A DNA stretch of 64,000 bases from Candidatus Bathyarchaeia archaeon (lineage in GTDB: Archaea; Thermoproteota; Bathyarchaeia; Bathyarchaeales; Bathycorpusculaceae): the NCBI GenBank assembly GCA_041447175.1, contig CP166960.1, positions 1,938,519-2,002,518 of the forward strand, given 5' to 3'. Both the position numbers and the translations under genes were made by a program. The notes under the pieces were generated by a model that saw nothing but the letters and a program-made list of their open reading frames with translations, had not been told where the DNA came from and searched no databases. Of the stretch, positions 51,828 to 60,608 are shown one piece after another (position 1 is the first letter of the stretch; every line of letters begins with the position of its first letter).

Positions 51828-53714
51828 CTACTTCTTTTTTGCCTTAAACATCCAAAAGGTTATCCCCAGCACTGCTCCGACCACAACAACTACAGCAACG
51901 GTCAGCATTAATGGGAACCCACCTTCCTCTGCTACGCCATTTAAGCCAGCGGCGGTTGCAGTGACGCTTTGACCAGTCGTCACATCAATAAAGTCTCCAG
52001 TTGTTTTTGAGACAAATCTGACAACGCCTTCCTGAACACTAAGCGTAGTTTCACCCGCCCCATGGGTGACTGTGAACGTGGTTCCTTTGACGATGGCGGA
52101 TGCCTCAGAGGTTTCAACTTCAACGGTGGCGCCTTCAGGCAGATTTTTCACATCCGCCGTGACTTCGCCCTGTACGAGCTCTAGTGTCTGGCTGCTCTCG
52201 GACGACGATTGAATTTCTATCAGGGAGTTTGGTGCAAGTTGAAGCTTTGTTGTTCCACTGAGCGTTAAGTCTCCACTGGACTCGGAGGTTTTAATTTTTG
52301 TTCCTGCAGAAAAAGAAGCACCATCAGTTGCAGAAACCCATCCGTTCTGTCCAGGAGCCTGCACTTCTATTTGCCCAGCAACCTCTTCAACTGAAGCGGA
52401 GGGGGACCCTTCTGGAGGTGTTTCTGTGGGTTCTGTTTTGACGAGAAAAACATCAACGTGACTTCCGTCCCATGCGTTCTCGGTTGTGCCGGCGATTACG
52501 TATGCACCGTCGTTGGTTCTGGTCAGGGAGTAGGCGAAATCTTCGCTTTTAGTGTTTGATGTGGCATTAATTTTTGCGTTATATGTTTTTGTCCATTGGA
52601 TGTTTCCTGATGAATCCGTCCGAACTATAGCTAAGTCCCTGCTTATTGGGCCAGTGGTTCCTGCTTCCGTGATGGTTCCGCCTATTGCGAAGCCCCCGTC
52701 GGCAAGTTGCACCACGGAACAAGGCGTGTCAACGTATTTGTCGCCATAAGTTTGCCGCCACTGGAAATCCCCAGCGGAATCCACCTTCGTTAAATAGAAA
52801 TCGTTGTCGTCAGAAGACTTCTCTTCGGAACCTACGAAAGCATAGCCCTCATCATTGGTTTGTACCACTTGTATGTCTTCCAAAAAATGCAGCCCTCCAG
52901 CCAGATACTGCTCGGCGTATTTTTTGTTCCATTCTTCTGCGCCAGAAGAGTCGGTTTTGACTAGCCAAAAATCAGGGGAATTATACCCCATTGACTGACC
53001 AGCTATGACGTAGCCGCCGTCGCGGGTTTGAATCAGTGAATAGGCTTCGTCATCTCGGTTGTATGTGTCCCCTGAAGGGTTCGGTGTTGTGCCACTGTCA
53101 AAGGTTTTGGTCCATTGAACGTTGCCTGTGGTGTCCACTTTTAAGAGGCAAAAATCGCTGCTTCCGCCACTGTTTTGGCTTGATGCACTACCAGCGAACA
53201 GGTAGCCGCCGTCCTTTGTCTGAATCATCGAGTTTGCAAGATTAAAGTAATCGTTGGCGTTTTGACTGGTGTAAGTTTTATTCCATTGTATTATTCCTGA
53301 AATGTCCGTCTTGATTAGCCACCACTCGGAGCCTGCGGTGTTTCCCCCAATTGCGTATCCTCCATCACGGGTTTGGACTAAACTGTAGCGGCCACCTGAA
53401 GCAAGGGGAGTTGTTGTTCCGTAAATCTGCTTCCACTGCATGTTGCCGGAAGAGTCCGTTTTGATTAGCCAAAGCTGGTATTGCTCTGTCAGGTGCCAAG
53501 AGGGGGATTCTTCAACTTGTTTAGTGTCGGCGAAAACTGCCAGAGCATATCCGCCGTCGCTGGTCTGTATGACCGCGTATGGAAACAGGGCATCGTAGCC
53601 GTCGCCTTCGTATGTTTGGGTCCAACCTAGCGACGCATAACTGGTATGGATAAGGAATATTGGAATGATTAGAAAACAAAGAACGAAAATAACTACAAGA
53701 CGGTTCCTTCTCAC
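51828..53714 (-). CDS. Secreted beta-propeller protein with FecR domain and C-terminal anchor
   Basis: This 628-residue surface protein has a signal segment (VVIFVLCFLIIPIFLIHTSY, about 7-26). About eight propeller repeats follow, with the pattern QTxDGGYxxxG followed by WLxKTDSSGNxQWxKTY (about 35-440). A FecR-type domain comes next (about 460-580, with GTKIKTSESSGDLTLS and VETSEASAIVKGTTFTV). A transmembrane helix and KAKKK end it. The GTG at 53714 fits a TATA at 53753 and GGAGA upstream. It ends 15 bases from the tRNA-Gly CCA. The role is unknown; FecR domains usually bind or sense surface partners. Confidence 0.78.
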   Translation of the reverse strand: MRRNRLVVIFVLCFLIIPIFLIHTSYASLGWTQTYEGDGYDALFPYAVIQTSDGGYALAVFADTKQVEESPSWHLTEQYQLWLIKTDSSGNMQWKQIYGTTTPLASGGRYSLVQTRDGGYAIGGNTAGSEWWLIKTDISGIIQWNKTYTSQNANDYFNLANSMIQTKDGGYLFAGSASSQNSGGSSDFCLLKVDTTGNVQWTKTFDSGTTPNPSGDTYNRDDEAYSLIQTRDGGYVIAGQSMGYNSPDFWLVKTDSSGAEEWNKKYAEQYLAGGLHFLEDIQVVQTNDEGYAFVGSEEKSSDDNDFYLTKVDSAGDFQWRQTYGDKYVDTPCSVVQLADGGFAIGGTITEAGTTGPISRDLAIVRTDSSGNIQWTKTYNAKINATSNTKSEDFAYSLTRTNDGAYVIAGTTENAWDGSHVDVFLVKTEPTETPPEGSPSASVEEVAGQIEVQAPGQNGWVSATDGASFSAGTKIKTSESSGDLTLSGTTKLQLAPNSLIEIQSSSESSQTLELVQGEVTADVKNLPEGATVEVETSEASAIVKGTTFTVTHGAGETTLSVQEGVVRFVSKTTGDFIDVTTGQSVTATAAGLNGVAEEGGFPLMLTVAVVVVVGAVLGITFWMFKAKKK

Positions 53715-53752
53715 AACTCTCTTCTCCGTTGGACAATAGGTGGCTCGGGAAG

Positions 53753-53763
53753 GATATATAAAT
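53753..53763 (-). promoter_or_regulatory. TATA box of the propeller-FecR gene
   Basis: ATTTATATATC on the minus strand is a near-ideal TATA. It predicts transcription from about 53732, just before the GTG at 53714. Confidence 0.55.
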
Positions 53764-53840
53764 GTAAAGAAATTCCGCCTCGGAGCTGCGTTGTCTCGGA
53801 CATCAGGCGTTGTAAGGATACTCATGGAATATGCGGTCAC

Positions 53841-54177
53841 TTTTCTACGTTTGCTTTTAACGCAAATAAAAAAGAAGCCAGAAACACACTGGACATTGGT
53901 GGAGGATTGCTTACGGGTCGGGGTGTGGGATTTTTCTTCTTGCAGGAAAACCTTTGGCGTTTGTCGGGTCTAGAATGTTTGGGTGGGCACAGGTTTGACG
54001 GTAACGTCCATAAGTTCAGGCAGAAAAGACAAAAACAAACTGCGTCACGTAGCTTCTGATACTTCAGAAAAAACAGCTCAAGCTATTTTATGTCAAATAC
54101 TAAATAAAAATATTTTGAACAATACGTTCAGGAACACTTTTAGGTCGTTTTTACATCATAGTCTGACGTGGTAGAAT
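53841..54177. other. Intergenic stretch with a six-base inverted repeat
   Basis: TTCTGA (54054-54059) and TCAGAA (54064-54069) flank TACT, about 110 bases before the nitroreductase ATG and upstream of an AT-rich TATA-like ACTAAATAAAAA (about 54099-54110). It may be an operator for that gene. Nothing else is recognised. Confidence 0.3.
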
Positions 54178-54789
54178 ATGGATTCAGTAATCGAAGCAAT
54201 AAACAGCAGAAAATCCACAAGGTCCTTTGAAGCAAAACCCGTTTCAAAAGACATACTCAACACCATAATCGAAGCAGGAAACCATGCACCATTCACATCC
54301 ATGACCCGCGCCCAGCCATGGCGTTTTGTCGTTGCCCAAGAACCCGAGTTCAAGCAGAAACTCTTTCAGACCGCGTTTCCAATTTGGAAACAATCCATCG
54401 ACGCCATGAAGGACGCCAGCCCCGAACTCTACAAGATGGCAATGACCCTTCACGATGCATTGGATGACCCCAAAGACGTAGTTTACTACTCCGCACCGGT
54501 CATCCTCTTTGTCATAGGTCCCCAAGATAACGCCGTAAGCTGTGCACTAGCTTGCGAAAACGTAATGATTGCCGCCCAAGCCTTGGGGCTGGGAAGCTGC
54601 TACGTAGGCTTTGGTTCAATGGTGAAAGGCAACACAGACGTCGTTGCTGCCCTTGAATTAAAAGAAAACGAACAAATTTACGGGCCAATCTTGCTGGGCT
54701 ACCCAAAAGAAAACCTTAGCGAAGCCATTCGTAACGCGCTTGAAAGCATCGGACCACAAAAAAAGTCCCCTGTAACCAAATGGATATAG
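54178..54789 (+). CDS. Nitroreductase-family flavoprotein
   Basis: This 203-residue FMN-dependent oxidoreductase fold starts MDSVIEAINSRKSTRSFEAK (RKSTRSF being the FMN phosphate-binding segment). It has APFTSMTRAQPWRFVV and AQALGLGSCYVGF, and ends with the LLGYPKE segment. The electron acceptor is not predictable from sequence. It has its own upstream region with an inverted repeat. Confidence 0.92.
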   Translation: MDSVIEAINSRKSTRSFEAKPVSKDILNTIIEAGNHAPFTSMTRAQPWRFVVAQEPEFKQKLFQTAFPIWKQSIDAMKDASPELYKMAMTLHDALDDPKDVVYYSAPVILFVIGPQDNAVSCALACENVMIAAQALGLGSCYVGFGSMVKGNTDVVAALELKENEQIYGPILLGYPKENLSEAIRNALESIGPQKKSPVTKWI

Positions 54790-55061
54790 CAACGGACAAA
54801 ATTCCTTCTTTTTCTGTTATTGTTCAGGGTTGAATTGATGCAGGCGCAGCATTTGAGTAAATGGTTGAGGCTCATCGGACGTTGAAGAGGGCGCAAAGGG
54901 AAACGTAATTGTAGCTGTAGAGCATCAATAAGCAACCGCCAGCTTGTGGCAAGGTTTTTATTAAACCAAAAAGCGCCCGGAAGTTTAACTGCAACATTAA
55001 GTTTGTGATTTTTGGACAAAACAGAAATATTCCACGCTTAGTAATTTTGAAGTGAAGAAAA
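54790..55061. other. Intergenic stretch, nothing recognised
   Basis: This 272-base gap contains an AT-rich TTTTTATTAAACC (about 54955) that may serve as a promoter for the next gene. A leftward frame overlapping it (to 54699) is not credible because of its composition. Confidence 0.3.
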
Positions 55062-55469
55062 ATGAAATGTGGAGATTGTGGTCAAGAAATTCTGCAGGCA
55101 GACCCCGCAATGTGTCCTTACTGCCGCAGCAAGAACCTGATTTCGGACGAAGACGAAACAAAAGCCAGAAAGGAAATTGACCGTTTAGCCAAAGCGGGAA
55201 ACTATGAAGAGGCAGCGTTGAAATACGAGAAAATGGAGTTGTGGGACAAAGCTAAAGAATGCAGGATAATGGCGAAAAAGAAGCAGCAGAAGGGCGCAGC
55301 GAAAAATGAGGCGGGCAAAGTTGTGGCAGTCACTTTGAGTTGTCCACATTGCAGTGCGGAGCAGCCGTTTGCGGGGAAAGCGCAGGAAGAAATGTGTAGC
55401 CGTTGCGGAACAACCTATCGCGTGCCGAAGAATGCTGTTGCGTTAATGCAGCCCACCGAAAACAGCTGA
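55062..55469 (+). CDS. Protein with two zinc ribbons and a helical linker
   Basis: This 135-residue protein has an N-terminal ribbon (MKCGDCGQE and MCPYCRSKN, about 1-28). A helical middle follows (about 35-75, with EEAALKYEKMELWDKAKECR). A C-terminal ribbon has SCPHCSAEQ and CSRCGTTYRVP (about 93-125). The middle repeats an EEAALKYEKM/WDKAKECR helix pair that looks like a short TPR-like hairpin. The function is unknown. Confidence 0.75.
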   Translation: MKCGDCGQEILQADPAMCPYCRSKNLISDEDETKARKEIDRLAKAGNYEEAALKYEKMELWDKAKECRIMAKKKQQKGAAKNEAGKVVAVTLSCPHCSAEQPFAGKAQEEMCSRCGTTYRVPKNAVALMQPTENS

Positions 55470-55666
55470 CGAGACCAACAGGACAGAAAAACGGTTATAC
55501 AGCGTTAACGCACGAAAATGCCGTAAATCAAGCAACTTTTTTACTCTTGTTTGTTAAGTTTTAGCTTTTTACGTCAAAATAACCCGAGGCAGCAAAGCGG
55601 CCACTTCGAAGTTCGAAGAGCAAGCCAGGAGAATTGTTATAATAAAAAACACCCATAGATTCAGCC

Positions 55667-55777
55667 ATGGCAAAACCTAACACACCAATAAACATTGAAG
55701 ACGACCAAAAAACAGACCGCGTCATAGTGGAGCGTCTTGCCAAACTAATCGAAGATTTGCCAGACTTAGAAAACTAG
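55667..55777 (+). CDS. Possible 36-residue acidic protein
   Basis: An ATG frame reads MAKPNTPINIEDDQ and ends IEDLPDLEN, a small acidic, helix-prone peptide. A TATA-like TTATAATAAAAA (about 55636) lies some 25-30 bases upstream, consistent with a leaderless message. No family is recognised. Confidence 0.35.
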   Translation: MAKPNTPINIEDDQKTDRVIVERLAKLIEDLPDLEN

Positions 55778-55852
55778 CTTCTCAGCTTACAGGTACCTTC
55801 GGCAACTATTTAATTAAAGCCACTTCTCATAGTCGTAGGTGTGGTGTTTTAA

Positions 55853-56182
55853 TTGGCTGAACCCAAAAAATCAAAAAACCACGACGAATGCGTAAGAACC
55901 ATCGTCGAAGAATTGAAAAAAGACAAATGGAACGTCAAGGCTAACCTGCCTGATTTTGAGGAGCCAGCACAAATCGGCAACTACACACCCGACCTGGAAG
56001 CAAAAAAAGACGGCTGCAGCAAACGCATCTGCGAAATCGCCACGGAGGACATGTTTGAAGGCGACAAACAAAGGTATTTAGAAGTGAAGAACTACTGCGA
56101 AGAATACGACTTCCACATGTACGTTGTGGATAAAGAGGGAAAACGCAGAGAAATTGACCCCGAAACCTTTGGCAAAAAATAA
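55853..56182 (+). CDS. Small protein with PD-(D/E)XK-like features
   Basis: This 109-residue protein has IGNYTPDLEAKKDG and KRICEIATEDMF, which together resemble the D and ExK strands of the restriction-endonuclease fold. HMYVVDKEGKRREI follows. The usual catalytic Lys of ExK is not in place (EIA), so it may be inactive or only similar. A TTG start is preceded by a TATA-like CTATTTAATT (about 55806). The function is unknown. Confidence 0.6.
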   Translation: MAEPKKSKNHDECVRTIVEELKKDKWNVKANLPDFEEPAQIGNYTPDLEAKKDGCSKRICEIATEDMFEGDKQRYLEVKNYCEEYDFHMYVVDKEGKRREIDPETFGKK

Positions 56183-56194
56183 CAACCCGCGTTA

Positions 56195-57538
56195 CTAGTA
56201 GCGTTCAAGCAGGTAAGGTTTTAACCGTACAAAGGCGCAGGCTTGCTCTATGATTTGTTTCTCGGTCTCAGCAGGGCTAACAAGCAAAGTTTCTTTAATG
56301 AAAGCGGCGAGCCTGCCTGTCCAAAGCACCTGCAAAGCGTCAATGATGGACTCGCGGGCGGCGGGTTCTGCCCTGTGAAAAGCTGCAATGAAGGCATAAA
56401 CTGTTTTTGCCCAAGCATCCATCGAAACACTAACCTTGCTGTTTTCTAAATTCTGGAGTCGGTCAAACTCTTCTAGAAGGTCCTGACTGAGTAGGGCGTT
56501 GTAGAGGTTACGGTGGCTGCCGTATTTTTCGTTGAAAGTGTTTATCATGTTTTGCAGGTCGATGGGTATGGGCGGTTGGGAGTTGATGTGTTTTTCTTCG
56601 CCCACCATTTCTAGTTCAGTAACTTCTTGGATTGGTCTCCATTTGGATTCGTACTTTTCAATGCATGTGAACATGGTGCCGATGACCTGCCGGAACATGG
56701 GTGCCAGCTGCTTGGTGGGGTCTTTTGGGTCGTGGTCTTTGATGCCCAAAAACGCTTGCTTCACCTCGAAACCTTCGGCCAAGGCGGTGTGCGTTTCAAA
56801 GATGTCGATGCCGAATTCGTGCACATCACGCATTTGCCAAAGCGGAGAACCTAAAAGTGCCTCAACCAGCGCCGCGGAAAGCCCAAAGTCGCCGCCTATC
56901 GGTTGCCGCACGTTCTTTCCGTAAAGGCTTGCGGTGACAGGGTAGCATAAGAAGTTGGTTATGGTTCCATCGTATTTACGGCGGTTGTAGTAGGGAACCA
57001 CCAGACCTGCCCCTTCAAAGACTGGGGTAAGCAGCAGATCCATCCATTTTGGGGTTATCGTGCGCAGGTCAGAGTCAACCAACGCTACCGCTTTCACTTC
57101 GAGAAAACGGGCGGCTTCAAAAACGGCTTTAAGAGCGGAGCCTTTGCCTGAAATGCCCAAGTAGACAGCAGGAATCAGGTCCAGGTTGCCTTGTGAGCCG
57201 TGTGTGCGTGGAAGCTGAACCGTCTTGATTGAGGTTAGAGTTCCGTCTACAGAGTTGCCGTCTGAAACAAAAATTACTGAACGTGAATGAGGAAAATAGG
57301 TTTCTAAGCCTTTAACCACCTGAGATATAACGTAGCTTGCGGTTAAGACGTTGTTGTAGCTGGGTATGCCCACTAAAATGTCGGCCTGTTTGATTTTTTG
57401 CAGGTGTGTGTAGGCTTCTTGGGATAGCGCGCAGTCAAGGTTTTGAGACATGAAGTCCACCATGTGTTTGAAGCGTTTTGAAAGTTTTTGCCAGACTGGC
57501 ACCCATCCAGAAAACCAGTCGGCGAAGTTCCTTTGCAT
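56195..57538 (-). CDS. GT-A-fold glycosyltransferase, GT81/GT78-like
   Basis: This 447-residue protein has ILVGIPSYNNVLTASYVISQ, VSDGNSVDGT, and the metal-binding VDSDLRTITPKWMDLLL. VVPYYNRRKYDGTITNFLCY, then RQPIGGDFGLS and EFGIDIFETHTAL follow. These recall glucosyl-3-phosphoglycerate and mannosylglycerate synthases, which make compatible solutes or glycolipid precursors, but the family branch is uncertain. A C-terminal helical domain (about 300-447) is present. The transferred sugar is unknown. Its gene converges with the 55853 gene, ending 12 bases from it. Confidence 0.75.
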   Translation of the reverse strand: MQRNFADWFSGWVPVWQKLSKRFKHMVDFMSQNLDCALSQEAYTHLQKIKQADILVGIPSYNNVLTASYVISQVVKGLETYFPHSRSVIFVSDGNSVDGTLTSIKTVQLPRTHGSQGNLDLIPAVYLGISGKGSALKAVFEAARFLEVKAVALVDSDLRTITPKWMDLLLTPVFEGAGLVVPYYNRRKYDGTITNFLCYPVTASLYGKNVRQPIGGDFGLSAALVEALLGSPLWQMRDVHEFGIDIFETHTALAEGFEVKQAFLGIKDHDPKDPTKQLAPMFRQVIGTMFTCIEKYESKWRPIQEVTELEMVGEEKHINSQPPIPIDLQNMINTFNEKYGSHRNLYNALLSQDLLEEFDRLQNLENSKVSVSMDAWAKTVYAFIAAFHRAEPAARESIIDALQVLWTGRLAAFIKETLLVSPAETEKQIIEQACAFVRLKPYLLERY

Positions 57539-57674
57539 TAGGAACTAAAGCTACATAAAAATATCGTTAAACGAAAACGGTTTAAACAAAGCGCGGGAGT
57601 GTTTTTGCTAAAAAAGCATAGCGAAAAGGTGAAAAGCAAAGACGTCGCTAAATACAAACAAAGGTGTAACAAAC

Positions 57675-57863
57675 ATGACTGAAGAAGTAAACCAAGCAAG
57701 CATCCAGCTGAAGGGCGATAAACAAAACTTTATCCTTGACCCAAAAGAATTCAAAACAGGCAGCAAAGGCTACTACTCACAAGGCAAAATGGTGGCTGGA
57801 GGCAAAAAATACCAAGTCCAAATTCAATGCGTAGAAATCGGCTCCAAACCAAAAGAGAAGTAG
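57675..57863 (+). CDS. Small conserved-looking protein of unknown function
   Basis: This 62-residue polar protein begins MTEEVNQASIQLKGDKQNF and has a GSKGYYSQGKMVAGGKKYQVQ beta-hairpin-like segment ending in Lys/Glu. The ATG has a weak AAAGG about 17 bases away, and no clear promoter is seen. It may be a small RNA- or protein-binding OB-like piece; no family is recognised. Confidence 0.5.
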   Translation: MTEEVNQASIQLKGDKQNFILDPKEFKTGSKGYYSQGKMVAGGKKYQVQIQCVEIGSKPKEK

Positions 57864-57918
57864 AGCGCACCCACCGCTTTCTTTTCTAAAATTTTTACAA
57901 AAAAGAAAAAAAGTTTTC

Positions 57919-58686
57919 TTAAGGCAGAACTTGTGCCCTAATTAACGTGACTTCGTCAATGGGCTGCGAATATTCCCCGTAAACATTTGATGTCACGGGC
58001 ACCTTAGAGATGTTTGTAACAACATCCATGCCGCTGATTACTTTGCCAAAGACGGTGTAGACTGCGTCGAATTTGGTTCCTGCTTGGTCGATAACATTGT
58101 TTCCGTTGTCATCTACATTTATGAAGAACTGGCTGGTCGCCGAGTTAGGCTCGTCGGTTTTTGCCATAGCTATGGTGCCTTCCACGTTTCGGTTGTCGTT
58201 ACCAATCTCATCAGAGATTTTTGCAACATCTGCAGATTGGTTCATTCCACCCTGAATCATGAAACCATCAATGATTCGGTGAAAGACAGTGTCGTCGTAT
58301 AATCCTTGATTCACCAAGTTCACGAAGTTTTGGGTAGTTATCGGCTTGTCATCACGCATCTGAATTATGATGTTGCCCATTGAGGTTTCCAGAAGAACTT
58401 GGGTTCCGTCTGCACTGTATTCACCTTCGGGAGAAGTCAGCGGAGGCGCAGCAGTGGGCATCGGAGTTGGAGACCCACTTGGAGATGGTGAGGGGCTGCT
58501 GGAAGGGTTAGCAAATAAGGCATTTTGACTCAGAGCCAAAACGACTCCCACGACCACTATAGCAGCTATGATAACACCCACTATCATAAGGTTTCTTTTG
58601 TTTTTGGCTTTTGTCTGCGGGTTGTTTTTGCCCCATTCGGGCTTTGCCTGATTTTTCCGGTATCTACGTGAACGTGGCATGCTCAT
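57919..58686 (-). CDS. Membrane-anchored cyclophilin-type peptidyl-prolyl isomerase
   Basis: This 255-residue protein has a basic N-terminus, one transmembrane helix (about 33-52), and a Ser/Pro linker (about 60-85). The cyclophilin domain is outside the cell (about 95-250). Active-site features include VFHRIIDGFMIQGG (with the catalytic Arg), GTIAMAKTDEPNSATSQFFI and FGKVISGMDVV. It speeds proline isomerisation during folding of exported proteins. The TATA at 58700 would give a leaderless transcript starting at this ATG or at a second ATG two codons on. Confidence 0.92.
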   Translation of the reverse strand: MSMPRSRRYRKNQAKPEWGKNNPQTKAKNKRNLMIVGVIIAAIVVVGVVLALSQNALFANPSSSPSPSPSGSPTPMPTAAPPLTSPEGEYSADGTQVLLETSMGNIIIQMRDDKPITTQNFVNLVNQGLYDDTVFHRIIDGFMIQGGMNQSADVAKISDEIGNDNRNVEGTIAMAKTDEPNSATSQFFINVDDNGNNVIDQAGTKFDAVYTVFGKVISGMDVVTNISKVPVTSNVYGEYSQPIDEVTLIRAQVLP

Positions 58687-58699
58687 TTTTACGGAGGGC

Positions 58700-58712
58700 T
58701 TTTTATATAAAC
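58700..58712 (-). promoter_or_regulatory. TATA box of the cyclophilin gene
   Basis: GTTTATATAAAAAG on the minus strand, placed for a leaderless transcript starting near the ATG. Confidence 0.5.
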
Positions 58713-58777
58713 ATTTTAGATTTTCTATCTAAAGACAAGAAGAGAGAAAAAAGGCAGAAAGAAGAAGCCCATGCAGG

Positions 58778-60406
58778 TTATTCGGAGGGTGTGGGTTGGT
58801 ATCGGGACAGGTAGCCTTTGGTTATTTTTTTAGGCAGAGGCTTCCATTCTGCCAGTCTATGTTGGAGTTCCTGCTCGGAAAGGTCCACACTTAAGATGCG
58901 GTTGGGGATGTCAATGGTTATGACGTCGCCGTTTTGGACAACTGCTATGGGTCCGCCTTCCGCCGCTTCTGGCGCCACATGCCCAATGCAGCCTCCTCGA
59001 GTCGCACCTGAAAAGCGCCCGTCAGTTATGAGCGCCACGGAGTCGCTTAACCCCATACCAGAAATTGTTGCGGTAGGCAACAGCATTTCGGGCATGCCAG
59101 GTCCCCCACGTGGTCCCTCATAGCGGATAACAACCACGTCGCCTGCTTTGACTTCGAGGCGTTTCATTGCGGCTTCGGCTTCTTTCTCGGAGTCGTAGAC
59201 TTTGGCTGGACCAACATGTTTGAGCATTTTGGGTGACACGGCAACGGCTTTGACCACGGAACCTTTCGGCGCGAGATTGCCTTTCAGGATGGCTATGCCG
59301 CCTTCTTTGTGCACGGGGTTATTTAGGGGTCGGATGACTTCGTTGTCGATGACTTGAGCGGTTTGGATGTTTTCGCCCACCGTCTTAGTGGTCACGGTTA
59401 AGCTATTTAGGTTAAGGAATGATGCGAGCTCTTTCATGATGGCAGGTACGCCGCCTGCGTTACCCAGCTCTTCCATATCGTGGGGTCCGCTGGGGACCAT
59501 GCTGGACAGGTGAGGGACTTTGCGGCTGATGTCGTCAAAGGTCATAATTGGCAGCGACACGCCCGCTTCTTTGGCGATGGCAGCCAAATGTAACACGGTG
59601 TTTGTTGAGCCGCCCAATGCGGTGTCGACAACAACGGCGTTTTCAAAAGCCGCTTTTGTGAGGATGCTGCTGGGCTTGAGGTCTTTGCGGACAAGCTCCA
59701 AAATCTTTTCTCCGGATGCCTTGGCTATGCGTTCTTTTTCGGCGCTTGTGGCTAACGCGGTTGCGCAGTAAGGAAGCGACATGCCTAACGCTTCAGTCAT
59801 GCATGCCATGGTGTTGGCTGTGAACATGCCGTTGCAGCTTCCACAGCCGGGGCAGGCGGCGCGTTCCAGTTTTGATAGTTCTTCGTTGGTGATTTTGCCT
59901 GCGAAGGCTTTGCCGACCGCTTCAAAGACGCTGTCCACGCCGACCTTTCTGCCTTGGTGAAAGCCTGATTCCATGGGTCCGCCTGTGACTGAAATTGTGG
60001 GCACATCAAGCCGCGCGGCTGCCATGAGCATACCAGGGGTGATTTTGTCGCAGTTTGAAAGCGTAACTAACCCGTCCAATCGGTGGGCTTGCACCATGAC
60101 CTCCACTGAGTCAGCGATTAGCTCGCGGCTGGGCAGGCTGTAGCGCATGCCTTCATGTCCCATGGCGATGCCGTCACAGACGGCAATGGTGTTAAATTGG
60201 AAGGGAACTCCGCCGGCAGCAAGTATGCCTTCTTTGACGGCTTCACCCAGCCGTTGAAGGTGAATGTGACCGGGAACGATGCTTGTGTAGCTGTTGGCTA
60301 TACCGATGAAGGGTTTGCCAAAGTCTTCGTCGGTTAATCCGTCGGCTTTGAGCAGGGCACGTGCGGCTGCTCTTTCCACGCCAAGTTTTACTTCGTCGCT
60401 TCGCAT
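58778..60406 (-). CDS. ilvD: Dihydroxy-acid dehydratase
   Basis: This 542-residue iron-sulfur enzyme makes 2-ketoacids in valine, isoleucine and leucine synthesis. It begins [19 protein letters not shown] and has cluster cysteines in [12 protein letters not shown] and [34 protein letters not shown] and [19 protein letters not shown] are also typical. The ATG at 60406 is chosen because GAGAGG lies seven bases upstream and relatives begin with this MRSD; a further ATG at 60421 is possible. It is divergent from the LeuA/CimA gene. Confidence 0.96.
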   Translation of the reverse strand: MRSDEVKLGVERAAARALLKADGLTDEDFGKPFIGIANSYTSIVPGHIHLQRLGEAVKEGILAAGGVPFQFNTIAVCDGIAMGHEGMRYSLPSRELIADSVEVMVQAHRLDGLVTLSNCDKITPGMLMAAARLDVPTISVTGGPMESGFHQGRKVGVDSVFEAVGKAFAGKITNEELSKLERAACPGCGSCNGMFTANTMACMTEALGMSLPYCATALATSAEKERIAKASGEKILELVRKDLKPSSILTKAAFENAVVVDTALGGSTNTVLHLAAIAKEAGVSLPIMTFDDISRKVPHLSSMVPSGPHDMEELGNAGGVPAIMKELASFLNLNSLTVTTKTVGENIQTAQVIDNEVIRPLNNPVHKEGGIAILKGNLAPKGSVVKAVAVSPKMLKHVGPAKVYDSEKEAEAAMKRLEVKAGDVVVIRYEGPRGGPGMPEMLLPTATISGMGLSDSVALITDGRFSGATRGGCIGHVAPEAAEGGPIAVVQNGDVITIDIPNRILSVDLSEQELQHRLAEWKPLPKKITKGYLSRYQPTPSE

Positions 60407-60571
60407 TTCCAAACCTCTCATAATGAAGCTTTGTTGCAGTGTATTATGCAAGCGGCGGTTAAGTCTTTTGCGACAGCTCTTGACTGCTAAGTGAGAAGCA
60501 GAAAATTTTAATCCCACCAAAAAGACAGCATTGCCAAAGCAGCAAGAACAAAAGAATAAACGCTCCAAAAA

Positions 60572-60580
60572 TTTTATATC
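60572..60580 (+). promoter_or_regulatory. TATA box of the LeuA/CimA gene
   Basis: TTTTATATC lies about 30 bases before the GTG at 60609, implying a leaderless transcript. The upstream TTG at 60531 is therefore unlikely. Confidence 0.5.
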
Positions 60581-60608
60581 TTCGCTTGCCGTTTTGAAAA
60601 AGACTAAC

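Noticed and set aside
54699-55019. 106-codon minus-strand frame overlapping the nitroreductase end
   Set aside because: It overlaps a well-supported gene and has no motif or credible composition.
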